Source: Spirochaetia bacterium UBA5763 (GTDB taxonomy: Bacteria; Spirochaetota; UBA4802; UBA5550). Taken from it: 36,518 bases of DNA. Of the stretch, positions 1-8,606 are shown piece after piece (positions within the stretch are counted from its first letter, which is position 1; every line of letters starts with the position of its first letter). A model generated the notes under the pieces. The model was not told where the DNA came from. It did not search any database and saw only the letters and a list, made by a program, of their open reading frames with translations. The stretch spans positions 109,796 through 146,313 of the forward strand of contig DIEX01000027.1 in assembly GCA_002418835.1 (NCBI GenBank), given 5' to 3'. A program made the position numbers and the translations under genes.

Positions 1-1661
1 TGGATATTGAACGGGAGCGCGGCATCACTATCAAGTCAAACGCGATCACTCTCAACTACACTTCCAGGGCGGGGGAGGATTATATCTTCAACCTCATTGA
101 TACTCCGGGGCACGTTGACTTCACTTATGAAGTTTCACGGGCGCTCTCCTCATGCGATGGTGTTATACTTATTGTTGACGCCACACAGGGAGTTGAGGCG
201 CAGACCATCGCGAACTTCTACCTTGCACTTGAAAATGATCTGGAGATACTTCCGGTAATAAACAAGATCGACATGCCCGCTGCCGACATAGATAGCACAA
301 AGAACCAGATTGACAAGACTCTGGGGCTTGACCCCGACATCGCCGTGCTCACTTCAGCAAAGCAGGGGATCGGGATTGACGAACTCCTTGAAAAGATTAT
401 CGAGGTCATACCGGCGCCAAAAGGGGACATCAACGCTCCGCTGAAAGCCCTTATCTTCGATTCATTCTATGACCAGTATCTTGGGGCTGTTGTCAAGGTG
501 CGGATTATAGACGGCTGTGTTAAGAAGGATGATGTGATAAAGTTTTTTTCAACAGGGAACGAGTTCACTGTAAACGAGGTTGGTGTTTTCAGGCTCGACC
601 TCGAAAAGAAAGATATGCTCTCACCGGGTGACGTGGGTTACATTGTTGCCGGGGTTAAAAGCGTTGTTGACACAAAGATCGGTGACACCATAACCCTGGC
701 GAAGAACCCTGCAAAGGAGCCGCTGAAAGGTTTTAAGGATGTGAAGTCCATGGTCTTCTCAGGCCTCTACCCGATGTACAGCGATGAATACCAGGACCTA
801 CGTGACGCGCTCTTCAAGCTTCAGCTCAATGACGCGTCTCTGCTCTTTGAAGCTGACAACTCATACGCTCTTGGCTTTGGTTTCAGGTGCGGATACTTAG
901 GGCTCCTCCACATGGAGATTGTTCAGGAGAGGCTTGAGCGTGAATTCGACATTGCGCTTGTTACAACAGCGCCGAGTGTTGAGTTCCAGATATATATGAT
1001 CAACGGAACTCAGATTACAATCGACAACCCGGTTAACATGCCTGACCCCGGGCAGATTGAGAGGATAGATGAGCCTTACGTTTCTGCTGCCATTGTCACC
1101 CCCACAGATTACGTGGGGAACATCATGCAGCTTGTTACTGACAGCAGGGGCATTCATAAAAACATGGAGTACATCACACCGCAGCGCGTTCAGCTTACTT
1201 ATGAACTCCCCCTGGCGGAGATCGTATTCAACTTTTATGATAAGCTTAAATCGATCTCACGGGGATACGCTTCATTCGACTACGACATGCTTGATTTCAG
1301 GCCTGCTGACATGGTGCGTGTTGATATACTTGTTAATGGAGAGCCTGTTGACGCACTTTCTTTTATTGTACACAGGGACAAGGCAAGGCTCCGCGGGAAA
1401 GAGATTATTGAAAAGCTGAAGGATATTATCCCGAAGCACCAGTTCAAGATTCCGCTTCAGGCTGCAATCGGCGCAAGCATTATTGCAAGAGAGAATATCT
1501 CAGCACTCAGAAAGGATGTTACAGCCAAGTGTTATGGTGGTGACATTTCAAGGAAGAGAAAACTCCTTGAGAAACAGAAAGAGGGTAAAAAGCGGATGAA
1601 GATGGTTGGCAACGTTGAGATCCCGCAGGAGGCTTTTTTAACAATTCTTAAGATTGACTGA
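1..1661 (+). CDS. lepA: Elongation factor 4 (LepA), 5'-truncated by window edge
   Basis: Ribosome-bound translational GTPase that back-translocates or remodels elongating ribosomes. The frame is open from base 3 with no start; about 552 residues are present, so roughly the first 45-50 (including the P-loop) lie outside the window. Visible are the switch I end (ERERGITIKS), switch II DTPGHVDF with the catalytic His, and the NKID guanine motif. The LepA-specific C-terminal domain is also present, with RENISALRKDVTAKCYGGD and a basic KRKLLEKQKEGKKRMK tail. In-frame ATG codons further in (for example at 273) are internal Met, since family homology continues upstream of them. The neighbour downstream is on the opposite strand. 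Confidence 0.97.
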   Translation, partial: DIERERGITIKSNAITLNYTSRAGEDYIFNLIDTPGHVDFTYEVSRALSSCDGVILIVDATQGVEAQTIANFYLALENDLEILPVINKIDMPAADIDSTKNQIDKTLGLDPDIAVLTSAKQGIGIDELLEKIIEVIPAPKGDINAPLKALIFDSFYDQYLGAVVKVRIIDGCVKKDDVIKFFSTGNEFTVNEVGVFRLDLEKKDMLSPGDVGYIVAGVKSVVDTKIGDTITLAKNPAKEPLKGFKDVKSMVFSGLYPMYSDEYQDLRDALFKLQLNDASLLFEADNSYALGFGFRCGYLGLLHMEIVQERLEREFDIALVTTAPSVEFQIYMINGTQITIDNPVNMPDPGQIERIDEPYVSAAIVTPTDYVGNIMQLVTDSRGIHKNMEYITPQRVQLTYELPLAEIVFNFYDKLKSISRGYASFDYDMLDFRPADMVRVDILVNGEPVDALSFIVHRDKARLRGKEIIEKLKDIIPKHQFKIPLQAAIGASIIARENISALRKDVTAKCYGGDISRKRKLLEKQKEGKKRMKMVGNVEIPQEAFLTILKID

Positions 1662-1676
1662 ACCTCTACTCCCCGG

Positions 1677-1698
1677 CCCTCCCCATGAACGGGGAGGG
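1677..1698. repeat. GC-rich hairpin downstream of lepA
   Basis: Perfect 8-bp inverted repeat CCCTCCCC / GGGGAGGG around ATGAAC, 15 bases after the lepA stop. No T-run follows on either strand, so it may be a factor-assisted terminator, an mRNA 3' stabiliser, or part of a dispersed repeat. A similar C-rich/G-rich hairpin follows hcp at 17053-17085. Confidence 0.5.
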
Positions 1699-1715
1699 AG
1701 AATAAACCGCAAATT

Positions 1716-1955
1716 TCACGCTGTAATCCTGGCAGATATAAGAACTTCATTTTTTACAGAATTGGCAGCATAAATAACAGCCTCTTTCACTCCGTCCAGC
1801 GGGAGATGGGGATACTCCTTAACAATATCATCAACTGATGCTCCGGATGCGATTAATTCCATGATAAACTCTACGCTAATTCTTGTTCCTTTTATAATCG
1901 GTTTTCCATTAAGTATTTCCGGATTGAAAGTGATGTAAATATATTCTTTATCCAC
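1716..1955 (-). CDS. DUF433 family protein (antitoxin-like)
   Basis: 79-residue protein of the DUF433 family, a small winged-helix-like fold often annotated as the antitoxin of a PIN-like (DUF5615) toxin. The family hallmark is visible: ITFNPEILNGKPIIKGTRISVEFI, then 'ELIASGASVDDIVKEYPHL' and 'VKEAVIYAA'. The start is GTG at 1955, chosen because AAGAGG sits 5 nt upstream; the nearby ATG is out of frame. It converges on lepA. No toxin-like reading frame is seen on either side, so it is an orphan here. Function as an antitoxin is family knowledge, not shown by context. Confidence 0.8.
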   Translation of the reverse strand: MDKEYIYITFNPEILNGKPIIKGTRISVEFIMELIASGASVDDIVKEYPHLPLDGVKEAVIYAANSVKNEVLISARITA

Positions 1956-2176
1956 TGCATCCTCTTAATTTATTTATTATCAACGTAACTGAATAATATG
2001 CCTGATTTCAAACCTAGTCAAGATAAATTCAGTTATTACAGCAACATTAAAACCGGAATTTAAAACAAAAGCTTTTAGCTCCAATAGATTCCCGCGTTCA
2101 CCCCATATTTTAATTGAAAATTATCCCCCCTATCACACTCTTTGATCAAATTTAAAGATTCAAGCGGATAACTGCC

Positions 2177-4015
2177 ATGATTATTGTAAACAACCTCTCC
2201 AAATCCTTCGGAAGCCAGGAGATATTTGACGATATAAGCTTCAACGTTAATCCCGGGGAGAAGATCGGACTTGTGGGGCGTAACGGCCACGGGAAGACCA
2301 CTCTTCTAAGGATTATTACCGGTGAGGATCATCCGGATTCAGGGGAGATCGTTATACCGAAGAACTACACTATTGGCTATGTAACACAGCATATCCATTT
2401 CACAGAGAGCACAGTTATCGCGGAAGCATGTATGGGGCTCCCCGAAGAGCACAGGGATGATAAATGGAAGGCGGAGAAGATTCTCTCAGGACTCGGCTAC
2501 TCCGCAGAAGAGATGCAGATGAGCCCCAACAGGTTCTCCGGCGGATTTCAGGTGAGGCTGAATCTCGCGAAGGTACTTGTGTCGGAGCCTGACATGCTCC
2601 TCCTTGATGAGCCCACAAACTACCTTGATATTATTTCAATCAGGTGGCTGGAATCTTTCCTCCGCCAGTGGAAGGGGGAACTTATTCTCGTAACTCACGA
2701 CAGATCATTCATGGATAACGTCACCACACACACTATCGGCATACACAGGCAGAAGGTGAGAAAGCTCGAAGGCTCCACAGACAAGCTCTATGACCAGATA
2801 TTGAAAGAGGAAGAGATATACGAAAAGACACGGATCAATGACGAGAAAAAGCGGAAGGAGGTTGAGCTCTTCATCACAAGGTTCAGGGCAAAGGCAAGGC
2901 TTGCGGGGATGGTACAGTCGCGGGTAAAAGCCCTTGAAAAGCAGCAGAACCTTGATAAACTTGAGAAGATCAAAGATCTCGATTTCTCATTCAGCTACAA
3001 GCCATTCAATGCAAAAAGCCTCATGACAGTGGAGGGTCTCACATTCTCTTATGATAAAGTTCATGATATAGTAAAAAATCTTAGCCTCAGCGTTCGGAGC
3101 GACGACCGTATCTGCGTCATTGGTAAAAACGGACGGGGAAAGACAACGCTGCTCCGCCTTCTGTCAGGGGATCTGAAAGCCGACAGCGGCACAATTATAA
3201 CTCACCCCAACATGTGCTCCGGATACTTTGCACAGACAAATGTAATTAACCTTAACGAAAACCTCACAATAGAAGAGGAGATAATGTCTGCGGGCTGCGA
3301 CAAGCAGCCTGCGCGTAACATTGCAGGTGCAATGATGTTTGAAGGTGATGACGCTCTTAAAAAGATCAGTGTACTCTCCGGAGGTGAAAAGAACCGGGTG
3401 CTTCTGGGGAAGATCCTCGCTGCACCGTCGAACATCCTCTTTCTTGATGAACCGACAAACCACCTTGACATGGAGTCATGCGATGCTCTTGTGGCTGCTG
3501 TTGACTCATTCCCCGGAGCGGTTATTATGGTTACGCACAACGAGATGTTCCTTCATACACTGGCAAACAGGTTCATCGTATTTCAGGGGAGCGGCGTAAC
3601 TGTATTTGAAGGGAGCTATCAGTATTTCCTCGACAAGATCGGCTGGGAGGAGGAGGCAGGGCTGCAGCAGGGTAAGTCCTCTGACGCTAAAGAATCCATA
3701 AACAAAAAAGATATGCGTAAACTCCGCTCTGACATTATAACGCGCCGTTCAAAAGAGCTGAAGCCCCTTGAGGAGAGGACGCAGAAAGTTGAAACACTTA
3801 TCTCTGAAAAAGAGACTCTACTTGAGAAGAAAAACAATGAAATGATTGAAGCTGCGGGAGTTAAAACCGGCAGGGAGATTGAATCCCTGTCAAAAGAGAT
3901 ACACACACTACAGAGAGAGATCGAAACACTCTTTGATGAATACGAAAAACTTCACAACGAACTGGATGAAAAGAAAAATTATTTTGAATCTGAACTGAAA
4001 AAGCTGGAAGAATAA
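2177..4015 (+). CDS. ABC-F family ATP-binding protein (Uup-like)
   Basis: Soluble duplicated ABC ATPase with no membrane domain; ABC-F proteins bind the ribosomal E site and rescue or tune translation. Two nucleotide-binding domains are visible: Walker A GRNGHGKTT near residue 37 and GKNGRGKTT near 319, signatures FSGG and LSGGEKNR, and Walker B LLLDEPTNYLD and LFLDEPTNHLD. The charged linker (about 190-270) contains the tRNA-interacting arm region. The final 100 residues are a Lys/Glu-rich coiled coil, as in the Uup C-terminal DNA/ribosome-binding domain, which favours Uup over EttA. At 612 residues it has normal length. No strong Shine-Dalgarno precedes the ATG at 2177; the next Met would remove the first beta strand. 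Confidence 0.92.
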   Translation: MIIVNNLSKSFGSQEIFDDISFNVNPGEKIGLVGRNGHGKTTLLRIITGEDHPDSGEIVIPKNYTIGYVTQHIHFTESTVIAEACMGLPEEHRDDKWKAEKILSGLGYSAEEMQMSPNRFSGGFQVRLNLAKVLVSEPDMLLLDEPTNYLDIISIRWLESFLRQWKGELILVTHDRSFMDNVTTHTIGIHRQKVRKLEGSTDKLYDQILKEEEIYEKTRINDEKKRKEVELFITRFRAKARLAGMVQSRVKALEKQQNLDKLEKIKDLDFSFSYKPFNAKSLMTVEGLTFSYDKVHDIVKNLSLSVRSDDRICVIGKNGRGKTTLLRLLSGDLKADSGTIITHPNMCSGYFAQTNVINLNENLTIEEEIMSAGCDKQPARNIAGAMMFEGDDALKKISVLSGGEKNRVLLGKILAAPSNILFLDEPTNHLDMESCDALVAAVDSFPGAVIMVTHNEMFLHTLANRFIVFQGSGVTVFEGSYQYFLDKIGWEEEAGLQQGKSSDAKESINKKDMRKLRSDIITRRSKELKPLEERTQKVETLISEKETLLEKKNNEMIEAAGVKTGREIESLSKEIHTLQREIETLFDEYEKLHNELDEKKNYFESELKKLEE

Positions 4016-4033
4016 TTATCAATGTTAAGCTCT

Positions 4034-4056
4034 GTCATACCCGCGCAGGCGGGAAT
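4034..4056. repeat. Short dispersed-type inverted repeat
   Basis: CCCGC-GCAG-GCGGG inside the context GTCATACCCGCGCAGGCGGG. This form (GTCATnCCCGC...GCGGGAATC) is a common intergenic repeat remnant in bacterial chromosomes. It lies between the ABC-F and EamA genes and has no T-run. Confidence 0.4.
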
Positions 4057-4132
4057 CTATTACTGATTACCGGAATCACGTTTAAACAATGATAACTGAT
4101 TAAGAGACTATACCGGACAAGGTCATACAACA

Positions 4133-4981
4133 ATGAAGATAAATCATAAATCAGGCGGAGTCCTTGCGATGGTGGGGACAGCGTCACTCTGGAGCATGGG
4201 CGGGCTGCTGATAAAACTGATAGACTGGCACCCCTTTGCAATAGCCGGGATGAGGAGCTTTATAGCCTCGCTTGTTATACTTGCATTTATAAAACGGCCT
4301 GTGTTTCATTTCTCCTTCGCGCAGGTTGCTGCTGCTGTATCCTATGCAGTGACAATGATCCTCTTTGTAATGGCGAACAAAACAACAACAGCAGCCAACG
4401 CCATTCTCCTTCAGTACATAGCCCCTGTGCTTACAGCCTTTATCGGGGCAGCCCTGCTGAAAGAGCGCACCCGCATGGAACACTGGATATCTATACTCTT
4501 TGTGGCAGCGGGTATGATTATAATGTTTATGGATGAGATCGGCGGAGGGCAGATGTTCGGAAACATAATCGCTCTCTGCTCAGCTCTGACATTCAGCCTC
4601 TACTTTGTTTTCATGAGGATGCAGAAAGAGGGGTCACCATTCGAATCGAACATTCTTGCTCATTGGATTACAGCAGGGGCATGCCTTGCTGTTTCATTAT
4701 TCCTCCCCGCACCGCATATTACGCTGAAGGCATCAGCAGCAATGCTTGTGCTTGGTGCAGTTCAGATGGGCATTCCGTCAATACTGATTTCAATCGGCAT
4801 TAAAAGGATATCCGCACTATCCGCAAATCTCATTGCGGTAATTGAGCCTGTATTTAATCCGGTATGGGTATTTCTTATCATAGGGGAATTCCCGGGATGG
4901 AATACTGTGGTCGGGGGAGCAGTGATTATAACAGCGGTAACTGCTGTTTCACTTATCGGAGCGAAGAGGAGTATGGGGTAA
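4133..4981 (+). CDS. EamA/DMT superfamily transporter
   Basis: 282-residue inner-membrane protein with about ten hydrophobic segments arranged as two EamA repeats (residues about 10-140 and 150-280), the layout of drug/metabolite exporters. Visible family features are the N-terminal GTASLWSMGGLLIKL and KTTTAANAILLQYIAPVLTAFIGA at the end of the first repeat. In the second, 'PSILISIGIKRISALSANLIAVIEPVFNPVWVF' matches the conserved EamA end. The substrate cannot be told from sequence; amino acids or small metabolites are typical. The start ATG has only a weak AAGG upstream. Followed at once by a strong terminator. Confidence 0.88.
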   Translation: MKINHKSGGVLAMVGTASLWSMGGLLIKLIDWHPFAIAGMRSFIASLVILAFIKRPVFHFSFAQVAAAVSYAVTMILFVMANKTTTAANAILLQYIAPVLTAFIGAALLKERTRMEHWISILFVAAGMIIMFMDEIGGGQMFGNIIALCSALTFSLYFVFMRMQKEGSPFESNILAHWITAGACLAVSLFLPAPHITLKASAAMLVLGAVQMGIPSILISIGIKRISALSANLIAVIEPVFNPVWVFLIIGEFPGWNTVVGGAVIITAVTAVSLIGAKRSMG

Positions 4982-5027
4982 AGTAAAATAAAGCGAGGGG
5001 TTGCAACACCTCGCTTTATTTTACTTT
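4980..5027. terminator. Bidirectional intrinsic terminator
   Basis: Perfect 19-bp stem: 4980-4998 pairs with 5009-5027 around a 10-nt loop. The AT-rich outer arms give a T-rich tail on either strand and the inner core is GCGAGG/CCTCGC. It overlaps the eamA stop codon and lies 7 nt from the stop of the convergent RNA-cyclase-like gene, so it can serve both transcripts. Confidence 0.88.
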
Positions 5028-5033
5028 ACTGTA

Positions 5034-5996
5034 TCACAAAAATTCCCTACACACCCTGTACTCTTCCATATCCTTAAATTTCTCCGGAACTGCTGACCCG
5101 CTCATAATAATATATGGAATAATTTCAGATATAATTTCCGCCGGAATATAATCAGTCTTGATAAATCTCTCAGTCTCGCTCACAAGTGCGGAGACCGAAG
5201 CATAGTACTTCGCCTCATCAAAGACAATATCCCCGGCGCTGTTGTATATAGCCATATCCCTTGAGATAATCGTATGCATTCCGCCGCAATCAACATATAT
5301 CTGGATCGAATTCCCCATCCCGTCAGCATCAACGACTTCCATTATCTGGACCTTGTTATCCTCAAGCTTCAGGCTCCGCATCAGGAACTCCTTCTCCTTC
5401 CCTGCCATCTCCATGTTCATTCCCGCCATGAATACCCGTGCACCTTCGATCCTCTTCTCTCCGAAGGAGAGAACATCATCGCATGGCTTAATCTCCGCAG
5501 GGTAGATTCTTGATTCTGCCAAGCCTCCGCCGGAACCGTAGAAGCCGAAGCGCTTGAGATTCATGCTGGCATAGAACCCCATCTTTTCCAGAAGAAAAAA
5601 GAGGCTCTCTTTAAGAAACACCGTGGGATAAGAGATGTGTGAATGGGTCACGCCGCTGTAGTTAATCACAGAGCGGAACTCCTGTCTGAAAAGAGACGGA
5701 AGCAGCAGAAGCTCGATCTCTGAGAGAGGTGTAAACTTCCCTGTATCGATATGGTACTCCCCATACCTCAGCCCCTCCGGCATAAACTGAAGGTCATCAC
5801 CAGAATCAGCAAGCATGCCGCACCCTGTTTCAAACATAAATTTTTTGATTGTTTCATAGACAGGAAGGTAGTCGAAATTTTTCTCAATGAAGGACCAGCC
5901 GTTTCGGAGAACCACGGGCTCCCCTTTCATTAATGCAAGCGAAAGGGCAAGCCTGATCCTCTGCCACGAGAGATCTTTCAATTCAATCTCTTTCAT
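5034..5996 (-). CDS. RNA 3'-terminal phosphate cyclase-like protein, probably non-catalytic
   Basis: 320 residues that follow the RtcA/Rcl1 fold from end to end but with degenerate key motifs. Matches to RtcA are the N-terminal LALSLALMKGEPVVLR (TALSLSxxTGxPfri), 'LRYGEYHIDTG' (vrGGdyrFdiGtaGs), THSHIS (GGTxxxxsP), and 'LKRFGFYGSGGG' near 147-158, the best-conserved block. The GEGGGQILR start motif and the HLADQ motif (here 'IPAEIISEII') are lost. The protein stops before the C-terminal His segment that carries the adenylated nucleophile in RtcA. Known RtcA enzymes cyclise RNA 3'-phosphates; Rcl1-type homologues without the nucleophile act in rRNA processing. It starts 9 nt after serS, so co-translated with it. 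Function beyond RNA-end binding is inference. Confidence 0.75.
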   Translation of the reverse strand: MKEIELKDLSWQRIRLALSLALMKGEPVVLRNGWSFIEKNFDYLPVYETIKKFMFETGCGMLADSGDDLQFMPEGLRYGEYHIDTGKFTPLSEIELLLLPSLFRQEFRSVINYSGVTHSHISYPTVFLKESLFFLLEKMGFYASMNLKRFGFYGSGGGLAESRIYPAEIKPCDDVLSFGEKRIEGARVFMAGMNMEMAGKEKEFLMRSLKLEDNKVQIMEVVDADGMGNSIQIYVDCGGMHTIISRDMAIYNSAGDIVFDEAKYYASVSALVSETERFIKTDYIPAEIISEIIPYIIMSGSAVPEKFKDMEEYRVCREFL

Positions 5997-6005
5997 AAAA
6001 CAGGA

Positions 6006-7259
6006 CTACATATATTTTTTCAGAACGTCAGGGATGATTATCTGTCCATCCTCTGTCTGGTAATTCTCCATAATTGCCGCCATTGTTCTGCCAGCAGCAA
6101 GGCCTGAACCATTCAGCGTGTGGAGGTACGCAGGCTTCTCCCCTTTCTTCTTATATCTTATCATAGCGCGTCTCGCCTGGTAGTCAAGGAAATTGGAGCA
6201 TGATGATATCTCCATATACCTGTCAAGCCCCGGCATCCACACTTCAAGGTCATAGGTTTTTGTTGATGAAGCTGACACGTCACCACTGCAGAGAAGCACC
6301 ACGCGGTAATGAAGGCCAAGTCTCTTCAACACCTCCTCTGCGTTAGCTGTGAGTTTTTCCAGTTCGTCGAATGAAGTTTCAGGTTCAACGAACTTAACAA
6401 GCTCAACCTTCTGAAACTGGTGCACGCGAACCAATCCGCGCGTGTCGCGGCCCGCTGCTCCTGCTTCGCGTCTGAAGCATGACGACTGCATTGTGAGGCA
6501 TATCGGGAGATTCTCCGCCTCAAGAACTTCGTCCCTGTATATGTTTGTAAGAGTTACTTCTGCTGTAGGTATAAGGGAAAGCCCGTCACGCTCCATGCGG
6601 TAGTATTCATCCTTGAACTTCGGATACTGCCCTGTGCCTGTCATACTCTCGTCATTAACAATGAAAGGGCCGAAAGTTTCGGTGTATCCATTCTCCTTTG
6701 TATGCAGGTCAAGCATGAAGTTTATGATTGCGCGTTCAAGAGATGCTGCAAGTCCCCGGTAAACATAGAACCTGGCGCCGGCCAGTTTAACTCCGCGCTC
6801 AAAATCGAGTATTCCAAGGTCTGTGCCGATTTCATAATGCGGTTTCGGTGTAAACTTAAATTCAGGTTTTTTGCCCCACTCTCTCACAACTATATTGTCT
6901 TTATCGTCTTTTCCGTCAGGTACGGATTTATCCAGCATGTTCGGTATTGAGAGGTGAAGGTCTTTGAACTTTTCGTTCAGCTCTTCAAGCCTGTCAGTAA
7001 AAGTTTTTATCTCATCGCTTATGGACTGAACCTCTTTCATCGCATCATCAGCATTCTTCCCCTGCGATTTGAGCTGGCCTATTGTTTTGGAAAGAGTGTT
7101 CCTTTTCTCACGGAGCTCATCAGATTTCAGAGAAAGTGTACGCCTCTCCTCATCCACTGCTTTAAGCTCATCAACATTCACTGCTCCCTGCATGTTACGC
7201 CTTACAAGAAGCTTTCTTATTGATTCAATATCATCTCTTATAATTTTTGGATCTATCAT
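6006..7259 (-). CDS. serS: Seryl-tRNA synthetase
   Basis: Class II synthetase charging tRNA-Ser (and tRNA-Sec). 417 residues, normal length. The first 110 residues form the long antiparallel coiled-coil arm that grips the tRNA variable arm. The catalytic core shows motif 2 (CFRREAGAAGRDTRGLVRVHQF) around 265-287 and motif 3 (LNGSGLAAGRTMAAIMENYQ) near the C-terminus; TAEV and 'DLEVWMPG' are also present. The ATG at 7259 has CGGAG 8 nt upstream. It is the first gene of a two-gene unit with the RtcA-like gene. No T-box leader is seen in the 200-nt upstream region. Confidence 0.97.
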   Translation of the reverse strand: MIDPKIIRDDIESIRKLLVRRNMQGAVNVDELKAVDEERRTLSLKSDELREKRNTLSKTIGQLKSQGKNADDAMKEVQSISDEIKTFTDRLEELNEKFKDLHLSIPNMLDKSVPDGKDDKDNIVVREWGKKPEFKFTPKPHYEIGTDLGILDFERGVKLAGARFYVYRGLAASLERAIINFMLDLHTKENGYTETFGPFIVNDESMTGTGQYPKFKDEYYRMERDGLSLIPTAEVTLTNIYRDEVLEAENLPICLTMQSSCFRREAGAAGRDTRGLVRVHQFQKVELVKFVEPETSFDELEKLTANAEEVLKRLGLHYRVVLLCSGDVSASSTKTYDLEVWMPGLDRYMEISSCSNFLDYQARRAMIRYKKKGEKPAYLHTLNGSGLAAGRTMAAIMENYQTEDGQIIIPDVLKKYM

Positions 7260-7309
7260 AAATACCGCTCCGGGTTAAAAATTTGTCCTGATGGTGTTAA
7301 AACCTTAAA

Positions 7310-7339
7310 TTAATTCTTCACACCGCAGGATTTTGTCAA
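7310..7339 (-). promoter_or_regulatory. Candidate sigma70 promoter for serS
   Basis: On the minus strand a perfect TTGACA (7334-7339) is followed after 18-19 nt by AATTAA/ATTAAT (about 7310-7315), leaving a leader of about 45 nt before the serS ATG. The -35 is exact, the -10 is weak, hence moderate confidence. Confidence 0.4.
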
Positions 7340-7482
7340 GAGGTAAAATTGCTTCTATATATGCACCAGCACCTTTACTTAAATTACCTAAAATAGTGTT
7401 GGACATATAAATCTGCTGTTTAACCAATTTAACTATATATCAAGATTTTAACCTTTATGAAATCAAGGTGCAGGATTATCCC

Positions 7483-8502
7483 ATGAATCATAAAAAGAAA
7501 ATTTATCTCACCTTAAGTTTCTGGACTGCACTATATATCATTGCGGTAACAGGCTTTATTATCTGGTCAAATGAATCACGCAAAAAACTGATCATGAATG
7601 AAATTGACCACAGGCTACTCATTGTGGCAAGGAGTATAAAATATACCCTCTCTGCGGATTTTCATGACAGAGCAACGGACCCCCATAGTATCTCATTCAG
7701 TGAAGAAACAAAAAACAGGGCTGCAATTAACAGGTTTAATTCTGAAAACGGGTTCAAATGGTCATATACTCTTGCTGAAAAAGATGGTAAATTTTTCTTT
7801 TCGGCGCCTTCCGTTTCAGATGAAGAGGCTGTGGAGAGGAAATCATGGTATTTTTTTCCTTATGAAGATATCCCCGCTGAATTTGTGAAAGCATTTGAAG
7901 AAAAGAAAACATATTTTGTCAATTATACTGATCATTGGGGCACATTCAGATCCGTGGCATTACCCCAGGTTTCTCCGGGTGGAAAAACCTATCTTGCATG
8001 TACTGATTTCGAAATAAGTTATCTTCAATCAATACTGCGGGAAAATCTTATGACATCTGTGCTCAGTGCCTTCTATTTCATATTTTTTTCGGTCCCTTTT
8101 ATCTTTATTTTCAGGGGATTTTACAGGGCATACAACTCTAACCTGAAACTGATTAATGATGAACTTATGGTTCATAAAACCAGGCTGGAAGGCCTTGTCG
8201 AAGAAAGGACTTCGGAATTATCCAGGGCCTATGAAAAAATCCAGAACGAATTAAGGGCCAAAGAGGTTGTGGAGGAGGTCCTCCGGGATGAGAAGAGAAA
8301 ACTTGAAGATGCTCTCTCCGAAGTAAAAGCCCTGAGCGGCCTTCTTCCGATCTGCGCGTCATGTAAAAAAATCAGGGATGACAGAGGCTACTGGAACCAG
8401 ATCGAAAAATATATTTCAGAACATTCAGAAGCAACATTCAGTCACGGATTATGCCCGGATTGTGCGGAAAAATTATATCCGGGTTTTGCTGACAAAAAAT
8501 AA
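7483..8502 (+). CDS. Membrane-anchored Cache-like sensor with C-terminal Cys-rich module, no kinase domain
   Basis: About 339 residues. TM1 (about 7-27), an extracytoplasmic Cache/PAS-like domain (about 30-185, ending 'GGKTYLACTDFEI'), TM2 (about 190-215), then a long coiled coil (220-285). It ends in the compact module LSGLLPICASCKKIRDD...YWNQIE...SHGLCPDCAEKLYP. This CxxC...CxxC module recurs at the C-terminus of many bacterial sensor kinases and response regulators and resembles a small zinc knuckle. Here there is no HisKA, GGDEF or HATPase domain, so the output is unclear. ATG at 7483 is preferred over the GTG at 7468 because CAGGA lies 7 nt upstream. Confidence 0.7.
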   Translation: MNHKKKIYLTLSFWTALYIIAVTGFIIWSNESRKKLIMNEIDHRLLIVARSIKYTLSADFHDRATDPHSISFSEETKNRAAINRFNSENGFKWSYTLAEKDGKFFFSAPSVSDEEAVERKSWYFFPYEDIPAEFVKAFEEKKTYFVNYTDHWGTFRSVALPQVSPGGKTYLACTDFEISYLQSILRENLMTSVLSAFYFIFFSVPFIFIFRGFYRAYNSNLKLINDELMVHKTRLEGLVEERTSELSRAYEKIQNELRAKEVVEEVLRDEKRKLEDALSEVKALSGLLPICASCKKIRDDRGYWNQIEKYISEHSEATFSHGLCPDCAEKLYPGFADKK

Positions 8503-8517
8503 AAGTTTGTATCGAAC

Positions 8518-8545
8518 TTGACATAATCCTGCCTGATTTGATAAT
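8518..8545 (+). promoter_or_regulatory. Sigma70-type promoter for the TetR gene
   Basis: TTGACA at 8518-8523, 16-nt spacer, GATAAT at 8540-8545 (5/6 to TATAAT). It lies about 60 nt upstream of the tetR-type start. It sits just after the sensor gene, so the regulator has its own transcription start. Confidence 0.6.
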
Positions 8546-8606
8546 TACCATCATAGAGTCATAGAAGGGCTCAGTTCCGAATGAATTTACCGGGGGTTTG
8601 TATCAC

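Noticed and set aside
7260..7460. T-box riboswitch before serS
   Set aside because: No T-box sequence or stem I specifier structure could be found; the leader is short and AT-rich.
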